DNA of 64,000 nucleotides from Wocania_A spongiicola (GTDB taxonomy: Bacteria > Bacteroidota > Bacteroidia > Flavobacteriales > Flavobacteriaceae), in assembly GCF_023502325.1 (NCBI RefSeq), contig NZ_JAMFLZ010000003.1, positions 248,001 through 312,000 on the forward strand. The letters run 5' to 3'. Below are positions 51,966 to 59,635 of the stretch, one piece after another. The notes beneath the pieces are model-generated. The model was not told the DNA's origin. It saw only the letters and a program-made list of their open reading frames with translations, and ran no database searches. Position 1 is the first letter of the stretch. Every line of letters begins with the position of its first letter. The position numbers and the translations under genes were made by a program.

Positions 51966-52532
51966 CTAATAATCCATTTCTATCAACTCGCCATTTAGCT
52001 TATAAGAGAAAGTAAACGTAGTACCGCCATTCTTTGGCTCTAGCATTATTACATACTGCGCTTCATTGATATCTCCATTGTCTGGAAAGCTTATAAATGC
52101 CATATTTAGCTTTGGGCTTTCAATATTTTTTTCATTTTTTAATTGTTCAATAGCTTTTTCTGCTAACTCACCCAGTCTTTTTAAATTAATTTGCTCATTT
52201 AATTGAAACATGAAATCTGCAGCTTTACTGCCTTCAGATATTTCAAGAGTAACTTCAGATATTTGTTTCCAAGCTCCTTGAAAATGGCTCCATTCTTCCA
52301 TTTTCAAAGATTCTGGTGCATCAGTTACAGTAATACCTAAAATATTCCCCATAGGATCTGCATTGGTAATTGTTAAATTTGTATAATAAGCATCATCACC
52401 AAACTTGCTTTTTATATTTTCCTCTATGGTTGAGAATCCTTTTGCATTGGCTGGTTGTTTACTTGTTCCGCCACCACAAGCCATTAATGTTGTTATTGTA
52501 ATTGCTACTAGTGTAAATTTTAATGTTTTCAT
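51966..52532 (-). CDS. Predicted lipoprotein, 188 aa
   Basis: The signal MKTLKFTLVAITITTLMAC has lipobox LMAC with Cys19. A short Gly/Ser/Lys linker follows, then a domain of about 150 residues with KFGDDAYYTNLTITNADPMG and MAFISFPDNGDINEAQYVIM. Gly-Gly-Gly directly after the lipid Cys fits surface or periplasmic anchoring in Bacteroidota. No named family is recognised. It lies 23 bp downstream of the 70-aa membrane protein gene and is probably co-transcribed with it. Confidence 0.7.
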   Translation of the reverse strand: MKTLKFTLVAITITTLMACGGGTSKQPANAKGFSTIEENIKSKFGDDAYYTNLTITNADPMGNILGITVTDAPESLKMEEWSHFQGAWKQISEVTLEISEGSKAADFMFQLNEQINLKRLGELAEKAIEQLKNEKNIESPKLNMAFISFPDNGDINEAQYVIMLEPKNGGTTFTFSYKLNGELIEMDY

Positions 52533-52555
52533 CTTTTTGTTTTATTTATTTGTGT

Positions 52556-52768
52556 TTATTCATCATTGTAACTTCCATAAAAGAAAAACAAAGCGCCTCC
52601 TCCAAGTATTAGCAAAATTCGTATAATCCAACCTATAGCATTACCCCAAATATCTATCCAAGCAAGTAATCGTAAATTATAATTGAAAATTGAGAGTACT
52701 GCAGATAAGATACCCATAGCGGCTAGTACTAATCCGCCTTTTCCTAGTTTTGATTTAATTTCTTCCAT
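52556..52768 (-). CDS. Small membrane protein, 70 aa
   Basis: Two hydrophobic segments (about residues 11-28, GLVLAAMGILSAVLSIFN, and 40-64, GNAIGWIIRILLILGGGALF) flank a short loop with IDIWGN. The ends are charged (MEEIKSKLGKG and SYNDE). No family is recognised. It heads a likely two-gene unit with the lipoprotein at 51966-52532, and is divergent from an OmpA-like gene across a 300-bp gap that contains three copies of a CTTATTAC motif. Confidence 0.6.
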   Translation of the reverse strand: MEEIKSKLGKGGLVLAAMGILSAVLSIFNYNLRLLAWIDIWGNAIGWIIRILLILGGGALFFFYGSYNDE

Positions 52769-53068
52769 GTTTTTAATTTTGCGGGTTAAACTAATGCCCT
52801 TTTTTTTTCAAAAAAAACAAAAAGTAATAAGTGCGATATATAGAAGATAGGTGGTATAATAATCGTGGGTTTTTATCCAAAAACAGCCTATAATCTATTA
52901 AAACTGGTTAGGAAACTACTTTTTTTAGATTAGTATCTGAAAATTGTAAAATATGCACTTATTACATAAAATGGTCAGTTGTTAGCATATATAATCGCTT
53001 ATTACATTGTAAATTGAATTGTATTGGTATATACATTTCTTTGCTGATTAATTTTAAACAGTAAAACA
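52769..53068. promoter_or_regulatory. Divergent control region with three CTTATTAC motifs
   Basis: GCACTTATTAC occurs inverted at 52834-52824 and direct at 52955-52965; a third copy, CGCTTATTAC, is at 52997-53006 (window 52996-53006). CTTATTACAT at 52958 and 52998 are exactly 40 bp apart. No gene is visible. A weak promoter (TTG 53007, TACATTTC 53032-53039) could serve the OmpA-like gene. Confidence 0.45.
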
Positions 53069-54283
53069 ATGAAATATCACTACAAACTTTTAATTACTCT
53101 ATTTTTTGCAATTAATATTCAATTGCTTTCCTCTCAAAATGAAGCTAATCCTTGGGCTATAGAGATTGGTGCTAATGCAATCGATGTATATCCAGTTGGC
53201 GAGAGTACACCACATGGCAATTATTTTGATGAATTCTTTAATCTAAACGATCATTGGAATTTTGGAACTTATGTAGCTATAACTAGAAGTTTAACAGACA
53301 GAATTTCTTTAACAGCTAAAGGATCGGTAAATGAAATTAGTAAATGGGGAGATTTAGGAAAAGTTGATGAAAGCATTCTAGTGGATAATTTAAAATATTA
53401 TGGATTAGATGCTATGGTAAACTTCAAAATTTTAAAAGATACTAAGTTAAAACCTTTTATTTCAATTGGAGGAGGATATACATGGATAGAAGAAGGCCTA
53501 TACAATACATTTTCTAATAGAAATGGTATAAAAAACTTAGTAGGAGCAGGAACAGTAAATGGAGCTATGGGTGTTAAATATGATATTACTAACCAGTTTG
53601 GTTTAAATTTTCAAACTACTTATAAACATGCTTTTAAAGATTATTTAACCAAGCATTGGCAGCATAGTTTGGGTGTAACTTTTAATCTTGGAAAGCAAGA
53701 AAAAGAACAGATTTCTGAAAATGCAGATTTAGATACAGATGGCGATGGTATAATTGATGCATATGACCTTTGTCCAAAAACTTATGGATCAAAAACATTT
53801 GCTGGTTGTCCAGATACGGATAACGATGGTGTGCCAGATAGTATTGATAAATGTCCTAACGTTAAAGGAGGAGATAGAGGTTGCCCACAAAAAGAAACAC
53901 AAATAGTACAAAACACAGCAAAACCATCTAAAGTCATCACTAATACTAGTAAAGTGGTATATTTTAATTCAAATATTAGCACATTAGGTGCGGAAGCAAA
54001 ATCTATTTTAAATGAAATAGCAAAAATTTCTAAAGAAGGAGGACAATATAAAATACAAATTGATGCTCATACAGACAGTGATGGTAGTAACCAATTTAAT
54101 AACAAGTTATCGGTTAATAGAGCTAATAATGTAAAGCAATATTTAGTTTCTAAACAATTATCGAGTAATAACATAAGTGTAAACAATTATGGAGAAACAC
54201 AACCCGTCTCTGATAACAATACAAACCTAGGAAAAGCCTTAAACAGAAGAGCCAAGGTTATTATAAAAGTTGTCTCTAATTAG
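53069..54283 (+). CDS. OmpA-family outer-membrane protein with thrombospondin type 3 repeats
   Basis: A 404-residue protein in three parts. A signal peptide (MKYHYKLLITLFFAINIQLL) leads an eight-strand-type barrel (about 25-215). Two calcium-binding TSP3 repeats follow (DTDGDGIIDAYDLCP and DTDNDGVPDSIDKCP), then a C-terminal OmpA peptidoglycan-binding domain (YKIQIDAHTDSDGSNQFNNK, LSVNRANNVKQYLV). It links the outer membrane to peptidoglycan. It has a clear terminator downstream and seems monocistronic. The upstream region carries the CTTATTAC motifs. Confidence 0.9.
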   Translation: MKYHYKLLITLFFAINIQLLSSQNEANPWAIEIGANAIDVYPVGESTPHGNYFDEFFNLNDHWNFGTYVAITRSLTDRISLTAKGSVNEISKWGDLGKVDESILVDNLKYYGLDAMVNFKILKDTKLKPFISIGGGYTWIEEGLYNTFSNRNGIKNLVGAGTVNGAMGVKYDITNQFGLNFQTTYKHAFKDYLTKHWQHSLGVTFNLGKQEKEQISENADLDTDGDGIIDAYDLCPKTYGSKTFAGCPDTDNDGVPDSIDKCPNVKGGDRGCPQKETQIVQNTAKPSKVITNTSKVVYFNSNISTLGAEAKSILNEIAKISKEGGQYKIQIDAHTDSDGSNQFNNKLSVNRANNVKQYLVSKQLSSNNISVNNYGETQPVSDNNTNLGKALNRRAKVIIKVVSN

Positions 54284-54305
54284 ATAACTGAGTTTGATTT
54301 TTTTT

Positions 54306-54339
54306 AATGGTGCTTGCAAATATGTGGGCACCATTTTTT
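54306..54339 (+). terminator. Rho-independent terminator of the OmpA-like gene
   Basis: AATGGTGC (54306-54313) and GCACCATT (54328-54335) form an 8-bp stem with a 14-nt loop, followed by a T run to 54339. It starts 22 bp after the stop codon. Confidence 0.8.
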
Positions 54340-54346
54340 GTAAACT

Positions 54347-54370
54347 TAATTAAGAATATATTCTTAATTA
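54347..54370. promoter_or_regulatory. Perfect 24-bp palindrome, candidate operator of the TruA-like gene
   Basis: Each half-site is TAATTAAGAATA, repeated as its exact reverse complement with no spacer. It ends at the base before the promoter element TATTTTTG (54371), so a bound protein would cover the -35 region. Confidence 0.55.
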
Positions 54371-54378
54371 TATTTTTG
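54371..54378 (+). promoter_or_regulatory. Promoter -7 element of the TruA-like gene
   Basis: TATTTTTG matches TAnnTTTG exactly, 46 bp before the ATG at 54425. No TTG at -33; that area is occupied by the 24-bp palindrome. Confidence 0.5.
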
Positions 54379-54424
54379 TCACAAATAATAAAAGGATGTA
54401 TTTTCACTTCTGTAAAATAGAATA

Positions 54425-55201
54425 ATGAAGAAATATTTTTACGTCATTACCGTTCAATATTTGGGGTATCGTTTTCATGGTTGGCAAAAACAACCAGATG
54501 TTAAAACATTGCATTTAATGGTAGACAGAACCTTAAACTATATCTTAGAAGGAAAACGTTTTAAAAGCTTAAGTTCTGGTAGAACAGATGCTATGGTGTC
54601 AGCAGAATGTGCTGCTTTTGAGCTTTTTTTATTTGAACCTATTACAGACGAGACTGCTTTTTTAGAATTATTCAATTATAATTTACCACAAGATATTCGA
54701 GCTTTGGATATTAGAGAAGTTGATGAAAAATTCAATATCATCAAACACTCAAAAATTAAAGAGTATTTATATTTATTTACTTTTGGCGAAAAATGCCATC
54801 CCTTTTGTGCGCCTATAATGACAACCATTTTAGATGATTTAGATATTGATAAAATGAAGCAAGGAGCAAAATTATTTGAAGGGGAGCATTACTTTAAGTC
54901 GTATTGTTATAAAGCAACCAATAATGGTGTTTATACGCGCGAAATATTGACTTGCGAGTTGGTAGAAAACACCATTTACAACGCAAATTACTTTCCAAAG
55001 AAAACATATATATTGCGAGTAAGAGGTAAAGGTTTTATGCGAAACCAAATTAGATTAATGATGGGAGCACTGATAGACTTGGGTAAAGGGAAGTTAACTA
55101 CGGAATATATAAAAAGAAGTTTGCTAGCTGATAGCGCTATAAAAATGGATTACATAGCTCCAGCTTCTGGCTTAATTCTTAACAAAATTGAGTTTGAATA
55201 A
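54425..55201 (+). CDS. TruA-family tRNA pseudouridine synthase, divergent
   Basis: A 258-residue member of the TruA fold. The RNA-binding start VQYLGYRFHGWQKQP is near canonical (YDGxxFxGWQ). The catalytic Asp55 is in SSGRTDAMVSA, and the C-terminal RVRGKGFMRNQIRLMMGALI is typical. The loop after the catalytic Asp reads AMVSA instead of the usual AGVHA, so the active-site surroundings differ from housekeeping TruA. It may be a second paralogue with another RNA target, or a variant TruA. It has its own promoter with an unusual palindrome. Confidence 0.8.
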   Translation: MKKYFYVITVQYLGYRFHGWQKQPDVKTLHLMVDRTLNYILEGKRFKSLSSGRTDAMVSAECAAFELFLFEPITDETAFLELFNYNLPQDIRALDIREVDEKFNIIKHSKIKEYLYLFTFGEKCHPFCAPIMTTILDDLDIDKMKQGAKLFEGEHYFKSYCYKATNNGVYTREILTCELVENTIYNANYFPKKTYILRVRGKGFMRNQIRLMMGALIDLGKGKLTTEYIKRSLLADSAIKMDYIAPASGLILNKIEFE

Positions 55202-55238
55202 TTCATAAGCTTTTGTAACTTGAAAAAAATTAAATTTT

Positions 55239-55919
55239 ATGAGTATTGCTATACCAAAAAGCGCCTTAGATTTCTTTAAGAAGTTAGAAAAAAATAATAA
55301 TAGAGATTGGTTTAACGAAAACAAACCAGAATTCAAAGCCATAGAGGCTGAGATAAAAAAAGTCTACAATTCAGTTTTAGAAAATTTAAATGAACATGAT
55401 GAAATAGATAAGCTAAAAATGTTTAGAATATATCGAGATGTTCGTTTTTCAAAAAACAAACTACCATATAAAACACACTTTGGAGGCTCTTTCCATAGAA
55501 CAAAGCCCAGGTTAAGAGGTGGCTATTATTTACATCTACAGCCCAATAATGAAAGTTTTATTGCTACGGGTTTTTGGGAACCTGCAAAAGAAGATTTATT
55601 GCGTATCAGAAAAGAATTCGAAATGGACGACAGTGATATTCGTAGTATTATCAATAACAAAAAATTTAAAAGTATTTGGGGAGATTTTGTTGGAGATGAA
55701 GTTAAAACAGCTCCTAAAGGCTTTAGTAAAGAACATAAAGCCATCGATTTAATAAGGAAAAAACAATACATTTTTGTTAAAAAATATACTGACAAAGAAG
55801 TTTTAGATACTAACTTTTTAAATGGTGTAAATACTGCATTTAAAGCCATTCGCCCATATTTTGATTATATGAGCGATGTATTAACTACAGATTTAAATGG
55901 AGTTTCTCTAATAGATTAA
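55239..55919 (+). CDS. DUF2461 family protein
   Basis: A 226-residue protein with the DUF2461 pattern. It opens LDFFKKLEKNNNRDWFNENK and continues MFRIYRDVRFSKNKLPYKTH, then RGGYYLHLQPNNESFIATGF. The family (TIGR02453) is widespread in Bacteroidota and fungi with no established reaction. The protein is soluble and without signal peptide. It follows the TruA-like gene by 37 bp, probably in one transcript, and converges with the 138-aa gene with a 4-bp overlap of stops. Confidence 0.85.
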   Translation: MSIAIPKSALDFFKKLEKNNNRDWFNENKPEFKAIEAEIKKVYNSVLENLNEHDEIDKLKMFRIYRDVRFSKNKLPYKTHFGGSFHRTKPRLRGGYYLHLQPNNESFIATGFWEPAKEDLLRIRKEFEMDDSDIRSIINNKKFKSIWGDFVGDEVKTAPKGFSKEHKAIDLIRKKQYIFVKKYTDKEVLDTNFLNGVNTAFKAIRPYFDYMSDVLTTDLNGVSLID

Positions 55920-56332
55920 ACTGCAGTCAATAATTCTGATTTTTCAAAAAGTTGAATATTGCTAAGCAATCGCTCTTTTACAATATTCATCATACGTTTA
56001 TTTAATGCTGAAGAATTTTCAATATATATTAAATATTCGTCAACAGCAAAAAGCCCAATAATCATTCCTTTTATTGAGTTTCTAAACTTCATATCTTTTT
56101 GAATAGCATTTTCAATATAATCCATGCGCTTTTGTAGCGATAAATCATAAAAAACTGATTTATGCTTAACTACATAGTTTTTAAAAACTTCAATAAGTAA
56201 TTCGTTTTGTAACTTAATAACTGGTCGCAATACTAAATTTTGGAAACGTTCGTCTGCACTCATATCGTCATTAATAGTTGCAGTTGCAATTTCAGGACGA
56301 ATACTTTTTAAATTTGATTGTCTTGAGTTCAT
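55916..56332 (-). CDS. Conserved hypothetical protein, 138 aa, helical
   Basis: A mostly alpha-helical soluble protein. Landmarks are SADERFQNLVLRPVIKLQNE, LLIEVFKNYVVKHKSVFYDL and MKFRNSIKGMIIGLFAVDEY. Proteins with the pattern ERFQN-x3-RPVxKxQN are common in Flavobacteriaceae and are sometimes labelled glyoxalase, though no metal site of that fold is visible here; I would not use that name. It converges with the DUF2461 gene, the stops overlapping by 4 bp. Confidence 0.7.
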   Translation of the reverse strand: MNSRQSNLKSIRPEIATATINDDMSADERFQNLVLRPVIKLQNELLIEVFKNYVVKHKSVFYDLSLQKRMDYIENAIQKDMKFRNSIKGMIIGLFAVDEYLIYIENSSALNKRMMNIVKERLLSNIQLFEKSELLTAV

Positions 56333-56451
56333 GAATTTGAGTTTTAATAAAAATATAGATTATTAAAGCTTGCAAAGTTTTGATAAGTATTAATTATCAA
56401 CGAGGTTATTAACATTAAAGATTTTTCTATATTTATCTCAAAACATTTATA

Positions 56452-57339
56452 ATGAAATTTGGAAGTGTAGACAATCCTGAAGATATCGACTTTATATTAC
56501 CAAAAGACCACTCAGACACAAAGCGTGTATTGAATAAAGTTAAGGATGATAATATACCTGAAATTTATGTAGGTTGTGCCAAATGGAATAGGGCAGACCT
56601 TAAGGGCTTTTATCCAAGAGGTACTAAAGATGAATTAGGTTATTATTCAACTCAATTCAATTCCATTGAGCTAAACGCAACATTTTACAGAATTTTTCCT
56701 GCAGAACAATTTGCAACATGGTATGATAAAACACCAAGCGGTTTTAAATTCTTTCCTAAATTAAATCAAGAGATTAGTCACTGGAAAAGATTAAATGAAA
56801 CTAATGAAGTTGTTGAAAATTATCTATATAATGCCTCTAACCTAAAAGAAAAATTAGGAACTATTTTTTTGCAAATGCATAGTAATTTTGCTCCAAAAGA
56901 TTTTAGTAAAGTTGTAAATTTTGTTGAAAATTGGCCAAAAGAAATCCCGTTAGCTATTGAGTTTAGACACACTAATTGGTATAATGATGATGCTGTGTCA
57001 AAAGATTTGTACCAACTTCTGGAAGTTAATAATATATCTAATGTTATTGTAGATACAGCTGGCAGACGAGATTTAATGCATATGCGATTAACAAATGCTA
57101 CAGCGTTTGTCCGTTATGTTGGGGCAAACTATCCTAGTGATTACTCTAGGCTTGACGATTGGGTTACGAGGTTAAAATTGTGGAAACAGCAAGGCATTAA
57201 AGAAATAGATTTTTTTATTCATCAAAACATTGAAAAGGAATCACCATTATTATCGGCATATTTTATTAAAAAAATTAACTCAGAATTAGGCTATTCACTT
57301 ATTGTTCCTAACGAAAATGATCAACAACAATTATTTTAA
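56452..57339 (+). CDS. DUF72 (YecE-like) family protein
   Basis: A 295-residue TIM-barrel-like protein of the DUF72 family. It has IYVGCAKWNRADLKGFYPRG, the QFNSIELNATFYRIFP segment, GFKFFPKLNQEISHWKRL, IPLAIEFRHTNWY and the later FVRYVGANYPSDYSRLDDW. The conserved acidic and aromatic residues suggest an enzyme, but no reaction is established for the family. No signal peptide. It has no obvious operon partner; 226 bp of A+T-rich DNA separates it from the leu operon. Confidence 0.88.
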   Translation: MKFGSVDNPEDIDFILPKDHSDTKRVLNKVKDDNIPEIYVGCAKWNRADLKGFYPRGTKDELGYYSTQFNSIELNATFYRIFPAEQFATWYDKTPSGFKFFPKLNQEISHWKRLNETNEVVENYLYNASNLKEKLGTIFLQMHSNFAPKDFSKVVNFVENWPKEIPLAIEFRHTNWYNDDAVSKDLYQLLEVNNISNVIVDTAGRRDLMHMRLTNATAFVRYVGANYPSDYSRLDDWVTRLKLWKQQGIKEIDFFIHQNIEKESPLLSAYFIKKINSELGYSLIVPNENDQQQLF

Positions 57340-57484
57340 AATGCTCTTATTTTAAAATTATAAGCGATTTGAATATTCTATTGCAAAAAAATCAGTAAAA
57401 AGTATATTCTTTAATGATTTTATAAAAATTTATTACGAATCTATCTTAGACATTAAAATATCTGCAATAAAAAGGCAGTTTTCT

Positions 57485-57492
57485 TAAATTTG
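57485..57492 (+). promoter_or_regulatory. Promoter -7 element of the leucine operon
   Basis: TAAATTTG matches TAnnTTTG exactly, 73 bp before leuC. No TTG at -33, and no leucine-rich leader peptide was found in the leader. Confidence 0.5.
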
Positions 57493-57565
57493 TCAGCCTT
57501 TTTGGTTGAATTGTATTTGGCCAATAATTATTCATATTAAGATAGAAATTAAATTATAAATATTT

Positions 57566-58960
57566 ATGAGCAAATCATTGTTTGACAAAGTATGGGATTC
57601 GCATGTTGTGAGACATATTGAAGATGGACCAGATGTCTTTTTTATAGACCGTCACTTAATTCACGAAGTAACAAGCCCTGTAGCCTTTGTGGGTTTAAAA
57701 AGTAGAGGTTTAAGTGTGCTATACCCTGAGCGTACATTTGCTGTAGCTGACCATAACACTCCAACAATTAATCAACATTTACCAGTTCAAGATCCATTAT
57801 CAGCAAATCAATTAAAAACATTAGAAGATAATGCTAATGAATATGGTATAAGCCATTGGGGCTTAGGGCATCAAAATAATGGAATTGTACATGTTGTAGG
57901 TCCAGAAAACGGAATAACACTTCCAGGTGCTACCATTGTTTGTGGTGATTCGCATACATCTACTCATGGCGCCTTTGGAGCTATTGCTTTTGGTATTGGC
58001 ACTTCTGAGGTTGAAATGGTTTTAACTACACAGTGTATTATGCAGCCTAAGCCTAAGAAAATGCGTATTAACATAAATGGGCCATTAAGTAAAGGGGTTA
58101 CTCCAAAAGATGTTGGTTTATATATTATTTCGCAATTAACAACTTCTGGTGCAACAGGATATTTTGTTGAATATGCTGGTGATGTTTTTGAAAATATGAC
58201 TATGGAAGGGCGTATGACGGTTTGTAACTTATCTATTGAAATGGGTGCTCGTGGAGGCATGATTGCTCCTGACGAAAAAACATTTAAATACATTAAAGGC
58301 CGAGCAATGACTCCAAAAGGTGCAGATTGGGATAAGGCTATGGCTTACTGGAAAACTTTAAAAACTGATGAAGGTGCTATATTTGATAAGGAATTATCAT
58401 TTAATGCTACCAATATTGAACCAATGATTACCTATGGTACAAACCCTGGAATGGGAATGGGGATTTCTAAAAATATTCCATCTGCAGAATCTGTTGAAGG
58501 CGGTAAGGCTACTTATGACAAATCTCTAGCTTATATGGGATATGCAGAAAACGAGCAAATGATTGGAAAGAAAATCGATTATGTATTTATTGGTAGCTGT
58601 ACTAATGGTAGAATTGAAGATTTTCGCGCTTTTGCATCTATTGTTAAAGGAAGACAAAAGGCTGATAACGTAACAGCATGGTTAGTTCCAGGTTCGCATG
58701 TTGTAGAAGAAAAGATTAAAGAAGAAGGTTTACTAGATATTTTTGAAGATGCTGGTTTTGTTTTGAGAGAACCAGGATGTTCTGCTTGTTTAGCTATGAA
58801 TGATGATAAAGTACCAGCTGGAAAATATGCAGTAAGTACATCAAATAGAAACTTTGAAGGCAGACAAGGTCCTGGGTCGAGAACATTATTAGCTAGTCCA
58901 CTAGTCGCAGCCGCAGCTGCAGTAACTGGGGTAGTGACAGATCCAAGAGAATTACTTTAA
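57566..58960 (+). CDS. leuC: 3-isopropylmalate dehydratase, large subunit
   Basis: A 464-residue aconitase-family subunit. The 4Fe-4S cysteines are Cys345 (IGSCTNGRIEDF), Cys405 and Cys408 (GCSACLAMN). The start KVWDSHVV and VCGDSHTSTHGAFGAIAFGI are LeuC-typical. With LeuD it isomerises 2- to 3-isopropylmalate; it may also serve the citramalate route. A 75-bp gap with a 7-nt-periodic repeat separates it from leuD. Confidence 0.95.
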   Translation: MSKSLFDKVWDSHVVRHIEDGPDVFFIDRHLIHEVTSPVAFVGLKSRGLSVLYPERTFAVADHNTPTINQHLPVQDPLSANQLKTLEDNANEYGISHWGLGHQNNGIVHVVGPENGITLPGATIVCGDSHTSTHGAFGAIAFGIGTSEVEMVLTTQCIMQPKPKKMRININGPLSKGVTPKDVGLYIISQLTTSGATGYFVEYAGDVFENMTMEGRMTVCNLSIEMGARGGMIAPDEKTFKYIKGRAMTPKGADWDKAMAYWKTLKTDEGAIFDKELSFNATNIEPMITYGTNPGMGMGISKNIPSAESVEGGKATYDKSLAYMGYAENEQMIGKKIDYVFIGSCTNGRIEDFRAFASIVKGRQKADNVTAWLVPGSHVVEEKIKEEGLLDIFEDAGFVLREPGCSACLAMNDDKVPAGKYAVSTSNRNFEGRQGPGSRTLLASPLVAAAAAVTGVVTDPRELL

Positions 58961-59028
58961 AATAGCTATTAGCTAAAGAAACTTAATAATAAAACATGCC
59001 AATAGCCAAAAGCTAAAGGCCAAAAGCA
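58961..59028. repeat. Heptamer-periodic repeat between leuC and leuD
   Basis: Two runs of related 7-mers. AATAGCT, ATTAGCT occur at 58961-58974, then AATAGCC, AAAAGCT, AAAGGCC, AAAAGCA at 59001-59028. The consensus is about AAWAGCY. A pattern of the same period lies between hisB and hisH (48521-48555). Confidence 0.6.
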
Positions 59029-59035
59029 AAATAAA

Positions 59036-59632
59036 ATGGCTTACGATAAATTTACAACTTTAACTAGTACTGCAGTTCCGTTACCAATTGAGAATGTAGA
59101 CACAGATCAAATTATACCAGCACGTTTTTTAAAAGCAACAACCCGTGACGGTTTCGGAGATAATTTATTCCGCGATTGGAGATACAATAGTGATAATACG
59201 CCAAAAGAGGATTTTATTTTAAACAATCCTATTTATAGTGGTAAAATATTAGTAGGAGGGATGAACTTTGGTTCTGGGTCTTCTAGAGAACATGCTGCAT
59301 GGGCGGTTTACGATTATGGTTTTCGTTGTGTAGTATCTAGTTTTTTTGCTGATATTTTTAAAAATAACTGTTTAAATATTGGTGTTTTACCAGTTCAAAT
59401 TAGCCCAGAATTTTCTACAGAGATTTTTGAAGCTATTTATGCCGATCCAAATACTGAATTAGAAGTAAACTTAGAAGCTCAAACAATTACCTTATTGTCA
59501 TCTGGAACACAGGAATCGTTTGACATAAACGGATATAAAAAAGGTAATATGCTAAATGGTTTTGATGATATTGACTATTTACAAAACATGAAAAGTGAGA
59601 TAGAAACATTTACAGAATCTCGTCCTTTTTAA
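59036..59632 (+). CDS. leuD: 3-isopropylmalate dehydratase, small subunit
   Basis: A 198-residue swivelling subunit. The start AVPLPIENVDTDQIIPARFL and the phosphate-binding region GGMNFGSGSSREHAAWAVYD are diagnostic, and RCVVSSFFADIFKNNCLNIG follows. It partners LeuC. It ends 3 bp before the next gene, so the leu genes form one operon. Confidence 0.95.
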   Translation: MAYDKFTTLTSTAVPLPIENVDTDQIIPARFLKATTRDGFGDNLFRDWRYNSDNTPKEDFILNNPIYSGKILVGGMNFGSGSSREHAAWAVYDYGFRCVVSSFFADIFKNNCLNIGVLPVQISPEFSTEIFEAIYADPNTELEVNLEAQTITLLSSGTQESFDINGYKKGNMLNGFDDIDYLQNMKSEIETFTESRPF

Positions 59633-59635
59633 ACA

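Noticed and set aside
55916..56332. Glyoxalase function for the 138-aa protein
   Set aside because: The helical pattern and lack of metal-binding His/Glu pairs do not fit the glyoxalase fold.
57340..57565. Leucine leader peptide or riboswitch upstream of leuC
   Set aside because: No short ORF with leucine codon runs and no stable terminator hairpin could be found; only a -7 promoter element.
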